Below are positions 1-12,000 of a DNA stretch of 64,000 nt, piece by piece. Positions within the stretch are counted from its first letter, which is position 1; every line of letters begins with the position of its first letter. A program made the position numbers and the translations under genes. The notes beneath the pieces are model-generated. The model saw nothing but the letters and a program-made list of their open reading frames with translations. It did no database searches and was not told the origin of the DNA. Origin of the DNA: Escallonia rubra (taxonomy: Eukaryota; Streptophyta; Magnoliopsida; Escalloniales; Escalloniaceae); NCBI GenBank assembly GCA_033065855.1, contig JAVXUO010003092.1, forward strand, positions 62,001-126,000, written 5' to 3'.

Positions 1-173
1 AGTTTACGGATGAGCCTTGCATCATATTGATCTTTCAGCATTAGATTACCCCAAAGTATGAAATATGCTCGAGTTCATTTCCCCTTTTCCTTCCCCAAGT
101 TACCTGTAAAGCTTCCTTATTTGCTGTCAACCTAAAAGTGCAAAATGCCTGTTATCTGTTTTCATTGCTACAG

Positions 174-341
174 ACAGGAGAACGAAGAGATAAAGCTCTG
201 AAAGAACTTAGAGATCAGTTAGCAACAAAGCAACAAGTTGGGGCTGCTGATGTTGGAAAGGATAATTTTTGGGAAGGCTCTGCTTTCAAGATTGTGGTAT
301 CCATGTCAATGTTGATGTTGGTACTGTTGTCCAAGCGGTAA
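174..341 (+). CDS. C-terminal coding exon of an unrecognised, possibly tail-anchored protein (partial)
   Basis: An open frame runs from an AG acceptor at 172-173 (ending GCTACAG) to a TAA at 339-341, giving about 55 residues. The frame starts in TGERRDKALKELRDQ, a charged helix-like stretch, and ends in a hydrophobic segment (AFKIVVSMSMLMLVLLSKR) followed at once by the stop. One hydrophobic helix with a short basic tail at the C-terminus is what tail-anchored membrane proteins look like, so an ER or mitochondrial outer-membrane anchor is a reasonable inference. The rest of the gene lies to the left of the window. I do not recognise the family. A second AG at 176-177 could also be the acceptor and would change the exon by four bases, so the first residues are uncertain. 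Confidence 0.5.
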   Translation, partial: TGERRDKALKELRDQLATKQQVGAADVGKDNFWEGSAFKIVVSMSMLMLVLLSKR

Positions 342-1756
342 ATTACTGTTTATTAGCCGTTATTGTATAAAAAGCATCGGATACTTAGAAAGTCAACTTG
401 AGCAGAGTAGGGGAAGGAACCTTCAGGTCCTGTTTTGTTTGTAGGAATCTTCGTCCGAGAGGGTCTACCTTTTTCTCCCTTTCCTTCCTTTCTGAATGTA
501 TCACCGCCGAACCTCTCGGGTTGTTCAGTTGGCCATGTATGATTAGTCTTATAATAAACTTATTAGGGTGCATTTCGGCTAGTTTATTTAATCATTACCG
601 TTGTGAGTTCATGAGCTGCAAAGCATGATAGTGACCCCGGTATATTTAATTTCTTCTGTCTAATCTTTGTTAAGGTCATCCCACAAATGTTGGCTTGGGA
701 ACAAGGTATAGTATTTTTATGTTAACCTACTTGTCATATTCTTATAAAATTCCCATGTATACGTAAACGTTTGCATATCCCATGTCATTTGGGAACTGGT
801 ATGGCTGGGTGAGATCTCATTTGTGCATGAGTTGTCAACATACAATATGCATTGAAATGTCTCAATGGGGACGTTTTCTTTATAGTTAAGCAAGGCCATC
901 TTTGACATTGGACCTAACATCTTTAGTGTGTTACCAATCTCACTTGTTCATATCCAAAGCCTCATTTTTGCTTCTAAAAGCTGACTTGTCCCTTTTTGCG
1001 GTATAAATGGTGTGTGAAGAAGCATTACTTGCATCTGCCTATATATGCGATTTCCCTGGGAGGCTAGGTTGGTCTGCGCGCTACAGGCTAATGCGATGTG
1101 ATTCGAGTTTGACCTCCATAGGATTTATCAGACCCTGTTGCCCAGGATTAGAAGCCCTGAAGCTTTATGAGATTTCATGTAACGCGAAATGTTGCCTGAG
1201 CATTTTTAATTATAGAACGGCATGAGATGTCTTTCGAGTGATTAAATGGAGCAAATCTAACCCCGGTTGCTCAATCATATAAGGTAGTATAGTTGGAAGG
1301 TCTCATACATAACAAAAATTCGATTTCAAGATCTGAAATATGCAAGGATTGTAGGCCATTTAACTATTCAACTAGGGTAAATCCTGCATACAAGTATTAC
1401 ACATTTCATCATTCTAAAAGTTAAAAGCTCCGAATCCCTGCTGCTACTAGCCAACCTAATAATTTGTTAACACTCTACTAGCCTAAAGTCCTAACATGAG
1501 ACGCTATACAGGTAACGGAACTGTGCTGATGGAGAACCTTTACCTTATCAGTAACTTAACGTCTTTAGATATCATAAAGCCTCATGCTGATCAAGTATTT
1601 AAGCAGAGTGTAAGTGGTAGGACTAACCCTTGAGCTACTCTCTTCGCATCCATTTCCTGCAAACATGAATCTGTACAAAGCTTGAAATGCCCCAAAAACT
1701 CTGACCTTGCTGAATCAATCAGCTTGAGAACCATTTATGGGCATAAGCTGGTCCCT
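342..1756. other. 3' flanks of two convergent genes; no gene seen
   Basis: This holds the 3' untranslated region of the (+) gene ending at 341 and the 3' flank of the (-) wall-protein gene whose stop is at 1757. Short open frames here (for example 398-628 and 1007-1225) have no recognisable motif, no splice context and atypical composition. No RNA gene or transposon end was found. Confidence 0.5.
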
Positions 1757-3954
1757 CTACATTTCCAGAGCGAATTTCCATGTGATAATGGATGTGACCA
1801 GAATAATGCAGCCAATAAAGGGTTGCGATCCAGTCGACATGGATGTTGTCGTGTTAACCGTGGGAGGGCTGTCCCCGAAAGTTGTTCCAGTGCCCGAAGC
1901 AGGGTTGCTTGCATTCAACACCGAAGGAGGATAACCGTAACTGCAAATGCAGGTTGAAGAAAGAAAAGTAGATTGTACCGGTTAATAATGGACACCAAAA
2001 CCATTGTAATGCAATGTTTCCTACATCACGGAGAGGTACAAATCATTACCCAATGGGTGCTGCCCCTGATGAGGATGATGTTGTTGGTGTTGGCGTTGGA
2101 GACGTTGTAATTGGAGACGACGTATTTGGTGTGGGAGACGTTGTTGTTGGCGTTGGAGAAGCTGTTGTTGGCGCTGAGGATGATGACGAGGACGAGGGGT
2201 AAATGCAAGAACCAGTGCCTGAATAAACGTCAAAAAGTGGTTACAATTATGAAACTTCTACAAACGAATTGATTGAGGATCTTTTGGCACTTACTTGGGT
2301 TGGTGTTGGTTAACATGGCAGTACCCCCAAAGTCACAGCTGGTTTGCACGGGATTCTTCTGATAATAGCTGTTAAAGGCACATGAAGCATGGTTTTGAAG
2401 GGTAATCGGATTGTAACAGCTCCCACCCTGCTGAATTGTTGAACAATCAGCACCTCCAATTCCACAAGCATAATCAAGTGCCGACTGTATTGCACTCTCC
2501 AGTGCTCCACTCTTCACCACACACCACCTCTGCCCTGGAACCGCTGGAGAATTTGTCGCTGCAGGAGGCGTCACTGGATTAGTTACAGGGGTGGTGGCAG
2601 GAACACCTGATGGTGCTGGATAAGTTGTAACTGGGTTAGTTACTGCTGGTGGTACTGTGCTCGGTGTAGTAACTGGATTCGTGACAGGTACTGGTGAATT
2701 CGTTGGATTCGTTGGGGGAACCTGGACTGGAGTGGCTGCTGGTACCGTTACTGGAGTGGCGCTTGGGTTGGGTGTTACTGGGATGGGATTTGTAGAAGGA
2801 ACGGTGACAACTATGGGTGCGGGGTTATCTGAAGGGGCGACGACCGGTGTTGTTACAGGATTAGTGATCGGAGTTGTTGGAAAGACGGTTGTTGGTGGAT
2901 ACACCGAGTCACGGTGAGTTGATTTATAATCGATATTGCTCAGTTCTCTGTGGGATAAATGAAACATCTGTTCTTCCTCCCTTTGAAGCTCTTGTTTCTC
3001 AAAATTATTCATCAAAGATACTCCAGCAAACAACCCACTTATCCTCCCTGTAATTTGAGTGCCATTATCCAAAGACCTCGAGATCTTATCACCGAATTCA
3101 GCTAACTCTAGTGCACTAGGAACAGCGGAGCTCTTAACCATTAAAACCATTGAAACATAGGTATGAGGAAGAACTGAAGCTGCCAAGGTAGCGCTTTTGG
3201 CTACTGATTCAATAAACTGATCTCCCATGCTTAAGACACCATCTACGTTGGCTGCTACAATGACAGAAGATCGAGCTTTGTAGATGAAATCTGAAATTCT
3301 TTGCAGGTCTCTGTCATACTTCTTGTTCAAATTCTCTAAAAGTTGAAGGGAAAATGCTACTGAGACTGCTACTTCCCTATCCAGATGAAAGCTACCGAGT
3401 ATCGATCGGATGGACTTCAAGGTGGACACAAGCAGAGGTAATTGATGTCTTCCTGGCGAATCATTGCTGTTGCTATTCACTATGATGTTCTTGATTTTTA
3501 CATGTGGGGTTGAGGTTATCAGAAGGGATTTAAGCCATGAAATAGCACAAGGCTCGAAATTCCTGAGATTCTCCACTTGGGTATGATTTAAGTAGAGATC
3601 AATATGCACATCTGTATTCGATACCGAAAAGCTATCTAAAACCCTGTGATCTGCAGCCAAAACCCTGATCTGAGATGGGGGCACTTTACTTACTCTCAGG
3701 AATGATACTGTCTCAGCAGCTGATGAGATTGCATTACTTCTTCTCGCATCATAGAAGAAACCCACCAGAGTTCCTGTGAATACAAAAGGAAACATACATA
3801 CTAAGCATTCAAACGAAACATGTAGCTGCTCTTTAAGTTCGTTTTCACACAAATCTTAGTAACATTGTAATCGAGAGAGTACTTTACCTGAAGAGCAGAC
3901 AATGAAGATAGACAAGAGGGATAAGGAGAGGCACATAGAAGCTCCTGCTGCCAT
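1757..3954 (-). CDS. Secreted GH17-like / X8 (CBM43) domain protein with GPI-anchor signal
   Basis: Exons (minus strand): 3888-3954, 2295-3773, 2050-2218, 1757-1940; phases agree and give 632 aa. Residues 1-22 are a signal peptide (MAAGASMCLSLSLL...). Residues about 24-275 resemble a GH17 beta-1,3-glucanase barrel (starts VGFFYDARRSN). Residues about 314-435 are a Pro/Thr/Val-rich linker with repeated NPVTTP-type units. An X8 domain at about 438-520 carries WCVVK, YACGIGGADCSTIQ, SCAFNSYYQ and CDFGGTA with its cysteines. A Ser/Thr/Pro tail and hydrophobic C-terminus (GCIILVTSIITWKF) fit a GPI signal. X8 domains bind beta-1,3-glucan, so a cell-wall or plasmodesmal callose role is inferred. The GH17 signature positions read IIVNSNSND and MVKSSAVPS, where active enzymes have GNE and SE.GWPS, so hydrolysis is unlikely. 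If the exon 3 donor were not used, translation would stop after APIG and lose the GPI signal. Confidence 0.88.
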
Positions 3955-4069
3955 TTTAGTGAGAAGCGTTTGTTTCTAGGTTTAGGAAGAGACCCAAGTG
4001 GAATTTCAGTACGAATTATGCAGGCGAGGTTCTTAAAAGATGCACCTAATATTGGACAGAGCCATTTTG

Positions 4070-4096
4070 AAGAGAGAGAGAGAGGGAGAGGAAAAG
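4070..4096. repeat. GA/CT microsatellite upstream of the wall-protein gene
   Basis: A short (GA)n-rich run on the plus strand, hence CT-rich on the coding strand, lies about 115-140 bases upstream of the start codon of the X8 gene. CT tracts are common in plant 5' leaders and core promoters. Whether it is transcribed is not shown by the sequence. Confidence 0.6.
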
Positions 4097-4792
4097 GTAC
4101 GGGAGATAAAGGTGAAAGGGGAGAAAGGAGAGAAAAGTAAAAGATAAAAGAATATTGGTGCAATGATAAAGTGTTTACTTTGTCAAGAAGGATGAAGTTG
4201 AATATGTTCTGCCTCCCAACAGTGCAAAGAATCGACCATCTTTTGCTTATAATTGTTTTTTTTTTCCCCGGAAAACAAGATCAAAGTATAAAGCAGCACT
4301 TGCCAAGTGGTTAGGCTCATGCACATGATTGTACAAACACACATAAAGCAGGGGCTGCATTTGTGCTATGCATGTGGTTCAAATTGGAATTGGACTCTGT
4401 TATGACGTTTGTGCTCTTTTCTGAAGATTCCTGTCTGCTCATCTTTGGCAGTTGGACAAATTGCAAATTGAGAAAGTCTGGTAAACAAAATGAGAAATGT
4501 GCACATTGGCACTTGAAATTTACATGCCATGCCTTCAACAAAAGATGTTCTTCTAGCAAAAACTTCTTAGCATATGTTGAACTTCGAACGGCAAAGTGCA
4601 GCCACCGTTGGTGTTGGTGATAGATTGTTATTGTGTTTGTATGTGTTGTAAGTGAAGTTCAAGATCCAAAAGTCTTGTTTTTTGTCCCACATTGGAGAGG
4701 AAAAAAAACTATCTTCTTATAAGCAAACACAAGGTACAATACATTTGAATGATTTTAGGATGTTTTGGAGAGAAGATTGAGAATGCTATTGT

Positions 4793-4811
4793 GCGGTGCA
4801 CGGTGCACCGC
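4793..4811. repeat. 19-bp perfect palindrome
   Basis: Arms GCGGTGCAC and GTGCACCGC are exact reverse complements around a single G. They sit at the start of a GC-rich island (4790-4870, with CGCGCGCGC) in AT-rich intergenic DNA. The function is unknown. It may be part of a decayed retroelement leader. Confidence 0.7.
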
Positions 4812-6065
4812 ATGGTCCGCATGCGCGCGCGCACTTAGCACTTTTGCCGCGAGCGCGTATGGCGCGTTGATTTATATATATGATCTAACGGCCCATATTT
4901 TAACCAATTTTGGAATTATTTATGTCAGTCATTTATTTTTAGTGACATTTTGTGACTTTGAAATAATTTTGGAAAGGCACCAGAAATAATAGTAATCCTG
5001 GAGGTGATTTGCCAATTTCGAAGAGCAATTCTGAAATGAATCTTCATAATTGCTATCTGCATTGTTGGCTTGAGTAATCATGGAAGTGATTTGCCATTAA
5101 CCCGGTAGCAAACTTGGAACGAGTGGAGGCAAATATCATGTTAAAGACAATATCTTTCACGCGTCTCAAGCCATAGAATTTCGTTTTTCTTCTTCCATTC
5201 TACATTTTCTTTCCGACAGCCAGAGTCAGCATCAAATGAACGTTAGCATGCCACGCCTTGCATGAAATCGAAATGGGACCAACCCATGTGGCCTAATCTC
5301 CAAAGTCCTTATGTTCTTTGAAACGGATCAAAAGTAATTTGTATAATTGTGTCGCAGCCGAAAGCAAAGTGGGATTGGTGATAAGATGGTTGGTGAATGG
5401 TGATGCATGAGACCCAAATTTCTTAACCTCTTGAAAGGGCAGTCCCCGGCCCGTTATAAAAGCAGCTAACGTAGCACAAATGAGGGCATTTGCTTTGGGT
5501 CATGATCTTGTACTTTACCTTCTGATTGGACTGGCTGCTTTTTGTGTTAAAAGATGGAACATGGACTACACCATGATCCATGACTCATGAGGTCCTACTC
5601 TTCCTTCTTAATCTTGCTTTAGTCTTCTTGAATGATAATGAAAAAAAGGGACTTTATGCAGCTGCATTTTTATATCAAGTTCATAATCTTGTAGATCAAT
5701 TCAACAGAAAATTCAGGATAAAAAGGTGCAGATCAGGTCGACATGGCTGTAAAAAAGTGGCCAAGTTTATCTTCACAGTTGCTTACGAATGAATGAATTT
5801 ATACACGATCGTGCGCACACATCACATGTGGTGTCACACTTTTCATTAAAGGCCCAAAGTTGAATGCATCGAGTCGGACTTTAGGAACGTTAATGATTTA
5901 TACAATGGTAAGAGGGATTCAACATCTTAACAAAATCATGATGGGAAACCCATTCTCCAAGTGCAGAACTATCTCTTAAGTCCAGGAAGTGATATACAAA
6001 ATGGATACTGGAAACCAAGTTGGTTTCTAACTACAAAAGCCCTCAAGAAATGATTGTAACTTCGA

Positions 6066-9000
6066 TTAATTTAGCACCTTGCCTCGTACAGCAGTTGCAT
6101 GGCTGACAAACAAGTCTTTGAAGAAAGGATCGGAGGAAGCTTCATTTGCTGAACCATAAGTATTAAGGCGCTTCTTCAGAGAACGCAATTCTCTCTCGTC
6201 TTTAGATGTTCGATCCTGCCACAAAATTTTCAAACATCCTCCAGCCACAAAATTAAGAAACTATTGATAACATAAAACTTTTTAAAGTAATAATTGACAG
6301 TGGAAAAAATAATAATCAGTACTACTCGTCTGCTCAATGAATTTCCCGGTCCATAAAAATTCAGGATATGCAGTGTCGAGACTATCATATACTATGTTGC
6401 TAGTCCATTCTTGCTAAATAGCTGTGCACCGACCAACTTTTAACGGCACATTATCAAACTCAACGGTCAAAGAGGTCAACAAAATCCAACCACAACAAAC
6501 GGGCTTCCCAGTAATCAAAACGAGCTGCCCTGGACAAGGTGCTTGGGCCATGGCCGACATGCCACCCCTTCGCTCGCCACAGATGTTCTTCAAGAGCCCT
6601 TCAATCCTTCCGTCGTGTATTTGGCCCAAGTCATGGAACATCCCCCAATGCACCATCCAAAGAATTTAATGTCCCGAAGAGCTCCGTCTGAGTGCTCCGA
6701 GAGTCCAACTTCTCGCCATGGATGTAGGGCTGCAACTTTTGGTCGAGTTTTATGGAATCCAATCCAATACAAGAAAATATGAACTTTTATTCGATTCAAC
6801 CCACTTAATTATAAAATGGGGTAGCATGGATTGAGCTCATACATAATGGGTAATTTTGGGTTGCGTTTTTAAAACTCCTTTAGATAAAAACTCATATTTT
6901 GAACATCACCGACCGTCGCACCGCCATCCTCCACCAGCAGCCTCCAACCCTGCCGGCAGCAGCTATTTTCAAACACTGTCGACAGTCGCCTCCACCACCG
7001 CTGGCTACAGCTGCAGCCTACAGCCACCGCCTGCTTTCTCCTCATAGCCGCCGCTGCCGACAGCAGCTGTGGCTGCCGCCGCCACCACCACTGCCACGCT
7101 GTCGTCACCGCCTCTACTGCCAGCCACCACTCCATTTTTTGTTTACCAAAATTTTCCTTGATTTTGATCAACCCATTAGAACTCAAATAACCACCCAACC
7201 CACCTCAGCCCAATTAATCCGGTTTTTCTTGGGTTATAACTCGTTGGGTTTTTGAAGCAAATGAGCTTTCTTGGGTTGGGCTTGACCCATCCAAGTTGCA
7301 CCCTTGCATAAAGGTTGTTACACAACCTCCTTCGGGACGTTACCTCCCCTCAAGGTGCATGTCATGACGTTTGTGACGCTTGAGCATGATCCTTGATACA
7401 TTCCAACCAACATTTTCGATGCTCATCGGCACCCTGAGGAATGACTCCTGACTCACTCCGGGGATGGGAGCAAGTACCGCGAGGATATCGCGCCTAATTT
7501 GGCCGGCGGTTGGGTGGAGCTCAGACTCCCAACACCGGGTTCGCATGCACTTCTTAAGAAATCCTGATGGATTCTGACAGAAAGCTGAGTCAGGGGCTAC
7601 TCTTTCGCAAGGACTATCGTGCACTGTTGTGTGTTGGACTTCCTAGGTAGACAAGGCAATGTTACATGGCAAGCCTAGTACGATATTGCAATGACAATTG
7701 GTGGTCACTCAGTTGGGTGTCACTCCAAATTGCTGCCACAAGGAGACAAATTTCCTCATATGCCTAAAAGGCCTTTGGGAGGGGATCTTGAAATTCATTT
7801 TCTTACTCTCCCATCTTGAGAATCCTCAAAGCTCAAAGAGAATTCTAGGGAGAAATAGTGTTCTCCAGACCTTGACACTAGACTTCTGTATTCACTTTGC
7901 GCCTTCGCCTTGCGCTTCAGCACTGCCAGTCCCTCGAGCTCTGCGTAGGTTGATTTGGCTCCTTCCCTTGTCCATTCCTCACTCTAAGCCACGCATCTAC
8001 TTGATATCCTACTCAGCATCCTACTCGAACTACACTTGGCTTGTGGCACCTACAATTCTGCTTGAACCAGCCTCCCTTAAAACACACCCTCGGCCAGACT
8101 GGTATATGGCGCACCATTTACGGAAGGAAAGCAGTAGAGTTTTTAGAGGCATAAATAAGTTGAGGTACGAGTATATCAAAGGAACTACAAAGAGAAGGAC
8201 TTACAAATGATTTCTTCAAGAGCAAAATATCTACTAAATACTGCAACCATAACACATTTGTCTTGGGGAAACTGTATGATCAAAGACAGTACATTCAGTA
8301 TCAAGAAGAAACTGTATAACACTAAATTAAAGATTGTCCGAAGCTAAGCACTACTAACAAGAACTTGTAAACCCAAGATCCTGAAATTTTCCCATAGCTT
8401 TGAAAGTGAAAATTTCCATTACAGTTATTCAACGCCACGAGAGATTAAATTATGAAAGCAATATGTTCATTTTTAAATTAAAATCTCATCCACTGCTCAC
8501 TCTTGTAGGATATCTATACATCATAGACCATAAATCCCTTCCTTTATGATAAGAAGTCCATGAAGCTACGTAAAAAAATTAAGGGATGAAAATGAAAGAG
8601 ATCACTAGGGTGCCAAACTTATCAGCTTTCTGGAAAGGACATGCGCCAAATGTGGCATGAAGGACTATCTCAGGCACCAAACAAGTACTCTGTAGTTTAC
8701 TATTTTGTATGGCTCCATATTATCAACAGAGAAAGTTCTAACAAGTCAAATAAAATAAATCACGAACTTTGGAAGGCAGTACGTTGACCAACGGGTTTCT
8801 CCTAATGGAACTTTGATGATTAATGAACAGATTAATCAACATTCTTACCTTCCTTCCCAGCATTCTTCAGTTACTTCTCTCATTTTACGATATGTATCTG
8901 ACTGCAAAATATTAAATCAAATAAGGGCCAACTCATAATCAAAAGCATTAGATATCCGCAACTTCACAGTAACTTACTTGTTTATCTCCTTTGGGACCCT

Positions 9001-12000
9001 CAAAGATAGCAGGATCTAAAGATAGATCCAGAAAAAGTATATCTTCACCTGTGGGGAAAAATGGTAGAACATTGGGTTAAATCAATAGAAAATTGGACCT
9101 CAAATATGGCATTGTATTTTCAAAAGAGATTCAACTCTAACCAGTATTGATCCTTGAAAGGGTAAAGTCAATTATCGATATAACCAATCCAAATGTTTTT
9201 ACATAGATTTTTTCTCCCTTAAGAATGTACTCCAATGTCGTAGAATCTTTGCGACTTAAGAGGATGTTCCCCCTTGATCAACAAAAAAAACTAGATCAAC
9301 AGTCAGGCAAAAGTAGACAAAGAAATGATAGATGTGATGATAACTAAACCAGTGCAGATCTCGGTGTTCAAATTGGTAGGCAGCCTCTGCAACAGCTAAC
9401 GCAGTAGTAACCTGTAGTGAACAATTAACAAGTAGGCACTTAAATGTTAAGGTGTATAAAGTGAAAATGCGCATGAGTCGGTTAAAATACCTGAACCAGC
9501 AAACTACAGGCTTCATCAAAGTTCCGGAGCACAAAGCTTTCAAGATCCTGACCACCGTGTTCTTGAACAAACACGACATAGCACTGGAGGCAAGCCTCAT
9601 CAGTTAGTTAAGTAAGACAAAGCAAGTAAATAATATGATATGGACTGAGGAAAAGTGTTTAAATATCTATAGCTAGCCGGAGGCAACTTGCCCGAGGCAC
9701 ATAATTTAGATGCCTGTGTGTTACTCTTGTCGAGAGCTGTTGTCCGTCTACCCCTACAGCTAGGGACTGGGTTGTGAAGAGAGAGAGAGAGAGATGGCCA
9801 TGAAAGTTTTCTTTAGAGGCTTTTGAGCAGGGGCAGGGACAGGGAGGTGGGTGAGGGATTTGGTCAGAATTGTGAATGACTGGAAGAAGAAAATGCCTGG
9901 AGCCAAACTACATAGTGCCTCGGGAAACTTCCCAAGGCTCCATTGGCTTCACTTCAATAATCTAAGTCCTTGGTTCTTTGGAAATACCACCATTTTCATA
10001 TACAAGAAAAAAAAAACCTGCTGGTCTGAGAACTGATTCGGGTGATCATTTTCTGAACCATGCTTCCAGTCCCATTCTTCCCATGCTCTTATCAGGGCAG
10101 CATCATAAGTGCCTTGACAGACCCTTAAGCTGTGTAATGTAGAAAGTAAATGTTAACGGTATACATGAAATTGTATAGCTGCATATCTATCAGAAATCAA
10201 GTTTTTTGGGGTTTCGATATCGGTAAAGAGAAGCTGGAGGAAAGCATAGTGACAAATAACCTAATGGTTCAAGCTACCAAAAACTCACAAGTCAAGTCTT
10301 ACTCATGACTAAAAGCGTATAGGCTGGCTCTAAATGTTTACCAAGTGATAGAAGTAGAGACACTAGATGTACATAAAACTCACGCTATTGTCTCAATGAA
10401 TGTTGTACATGCATTGTAAACATCATCCCCATGTTCTCTTAAACGATTAAGCGTCAAGGAAAGTATAACCTCCTCCAGTAGTTCTTCTGATCTCTGAAGT
10501 AAGAAAACATAGAGTAAAAAACATAAGTGGGTCTCAATACAGGACTCAGTATCAACAAACTTCTCTTCTCGTTAGTAAAGATTTAAAATTTTGAAGATGT
10601 AAATATAGGCAACATCATTCACTGTTGGCTCCTAGTGCATCTTACTGAAAAGCATGAGAAGTGATAGCACCCTAACGAAGAGCCACTTTGAGGTTCCCTA
10701 TGAAATAAGGCATGGAAGAAAGCCACTACGCAGAAGTACTCTGTGCCTGCTTCCAACCTTAAAAATCTTCACAGCCAAAAAGATGACAAGTAATTGCTAT
10801 TCAAACAAGTACCTTCTGCACTTCCCCATTGACTCGTAAATCTCCATCAAATGGGACAATTTTGCATACAGCTTTGCCAGCCTTGAATGCTTCTCCATAA
10901 GTACCTTCACCAAGCTTGACAATACTTTCTGGTCCACTGCAACCAAGAGAGCTCCATTTTGACAATAGTGTTGAAAGATCCATTTCAAATATAAAGCCAA
11001 ACCGATGACCAAATGCAACCGTCAGTTATCAAAGTCAAAACCACCCATTTTGATTGAAGATTGTAGGATTTGTAGCTCAAGTTAGTATGCAGGCTCGCTT
11101 ACACAGACAAGGTAAGAGCAAGTAGAGATAATGAAATGATTTTTCATTGTATCTGAGGCTTCCGATCCCACACATAATGACAACCAGTCAGGAAACCAGA
11201 ACCCCCACACACACGCAGACAAAATTTTATGCGCTTTGGCTGAAAGACGAAGATGATGCAAGATGTCTAAACTTTGGGCAGCCTAACAATGAATGACCAG
11301 ATGAGAACCCTGCAAACATGTATTTAGCAGTTTACAGACTGTGTAACTCACTTTTTTATGGTATAAGTTGGTAATATGAATGTGAGAAAGCTCTTCCTTT
11401 TTTATAACCTTTTACTCAATTAGATTTTAGCCTAGTATACAGACACAATCAATTGACGAAGCACATGTGATCACAAAAAGATACTTGAAACTTTTTCCTC
11501 CCTCAAACTGTCAAACAGGATAGGGTTGCCATCTTTAAAGATCATTAACAGACAAGAAGGACACAAAAGCAAGAATATGAGATCATCCGAGGAAAAGCTG
11601 CTTTTGAGACATAATCAAAGACACTATCGGTATATAACAGAAACTAAACTTTGAAATTGACACACCAGAGATATCAGCTATATTTGGTTATAGTGAAGAG
11701 ACAAAAGAGCAGGATATAACAAATGGATTAGGACGAAGAGCCTACTAGAGATTCAACATATTTAACATGCAAGTCTCCTTTTACCTTGCCATTTGGAAAC
11801 AATATAAAAGAAAGACAAAGGATTCACTATTGTGCCAATTGACTAAGCAAAAATACCAACCAATAGTCAGAGAATACTTCCAATAGCGTGGAAGGGGCTG
11901 ACATTCCGCAAACTGTTAAAAGAGCTACCAAAGGGTCCAGGTAAAGACCATCCAAGGATGAATGCTGTGATGTTAGACAAAGGTTACGAACACCAGCTTC

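Larger units (their letters stand above)
3955..6065. other. Intergenic: promoter side of the X8 gene, 3' flank of haspin, retroelement-like patch
   Basis: No supported gene. Around 4640-4760 is sequence of LTR style (TTGTCCCACATTGGAGAGG, then a TATAAG box-like stretch). It is followed by an unusually GC-rich patch at 4790-4870 inside AT-rich DNA, containing the perfect palindrome at 4793-4811. This could be a decayed LTR fragment, but no partner LTR or coding remnant was found, so it is not called as an element. Short open frames at 4363-4620 and 4765-4989 have no recognisable similarity. Confidence 0.4.

Noticed and set aside
2657-2917. Glycine/valine-rich plus-strand frame of 86 codons
   Set aside because: It is the antisense shadow of the Pro/Thr linker of the X8 protein, which has strong coding evidence on the minus strand.
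6899-7255. Proline/histidine-rich open frame (118 codons) and its antisense partner
   Set aside because: It lies in a triplet repeat inside the hAT-like element, both strands are open, and there is no domain or splice context.
7340-8210. Open frames on both strands (94 and 170 codons) in haspin intron 14
   Set aside because: No recognisable domain. The region looks like decayed repeat DNA and lies between two well-supported haspin exons.
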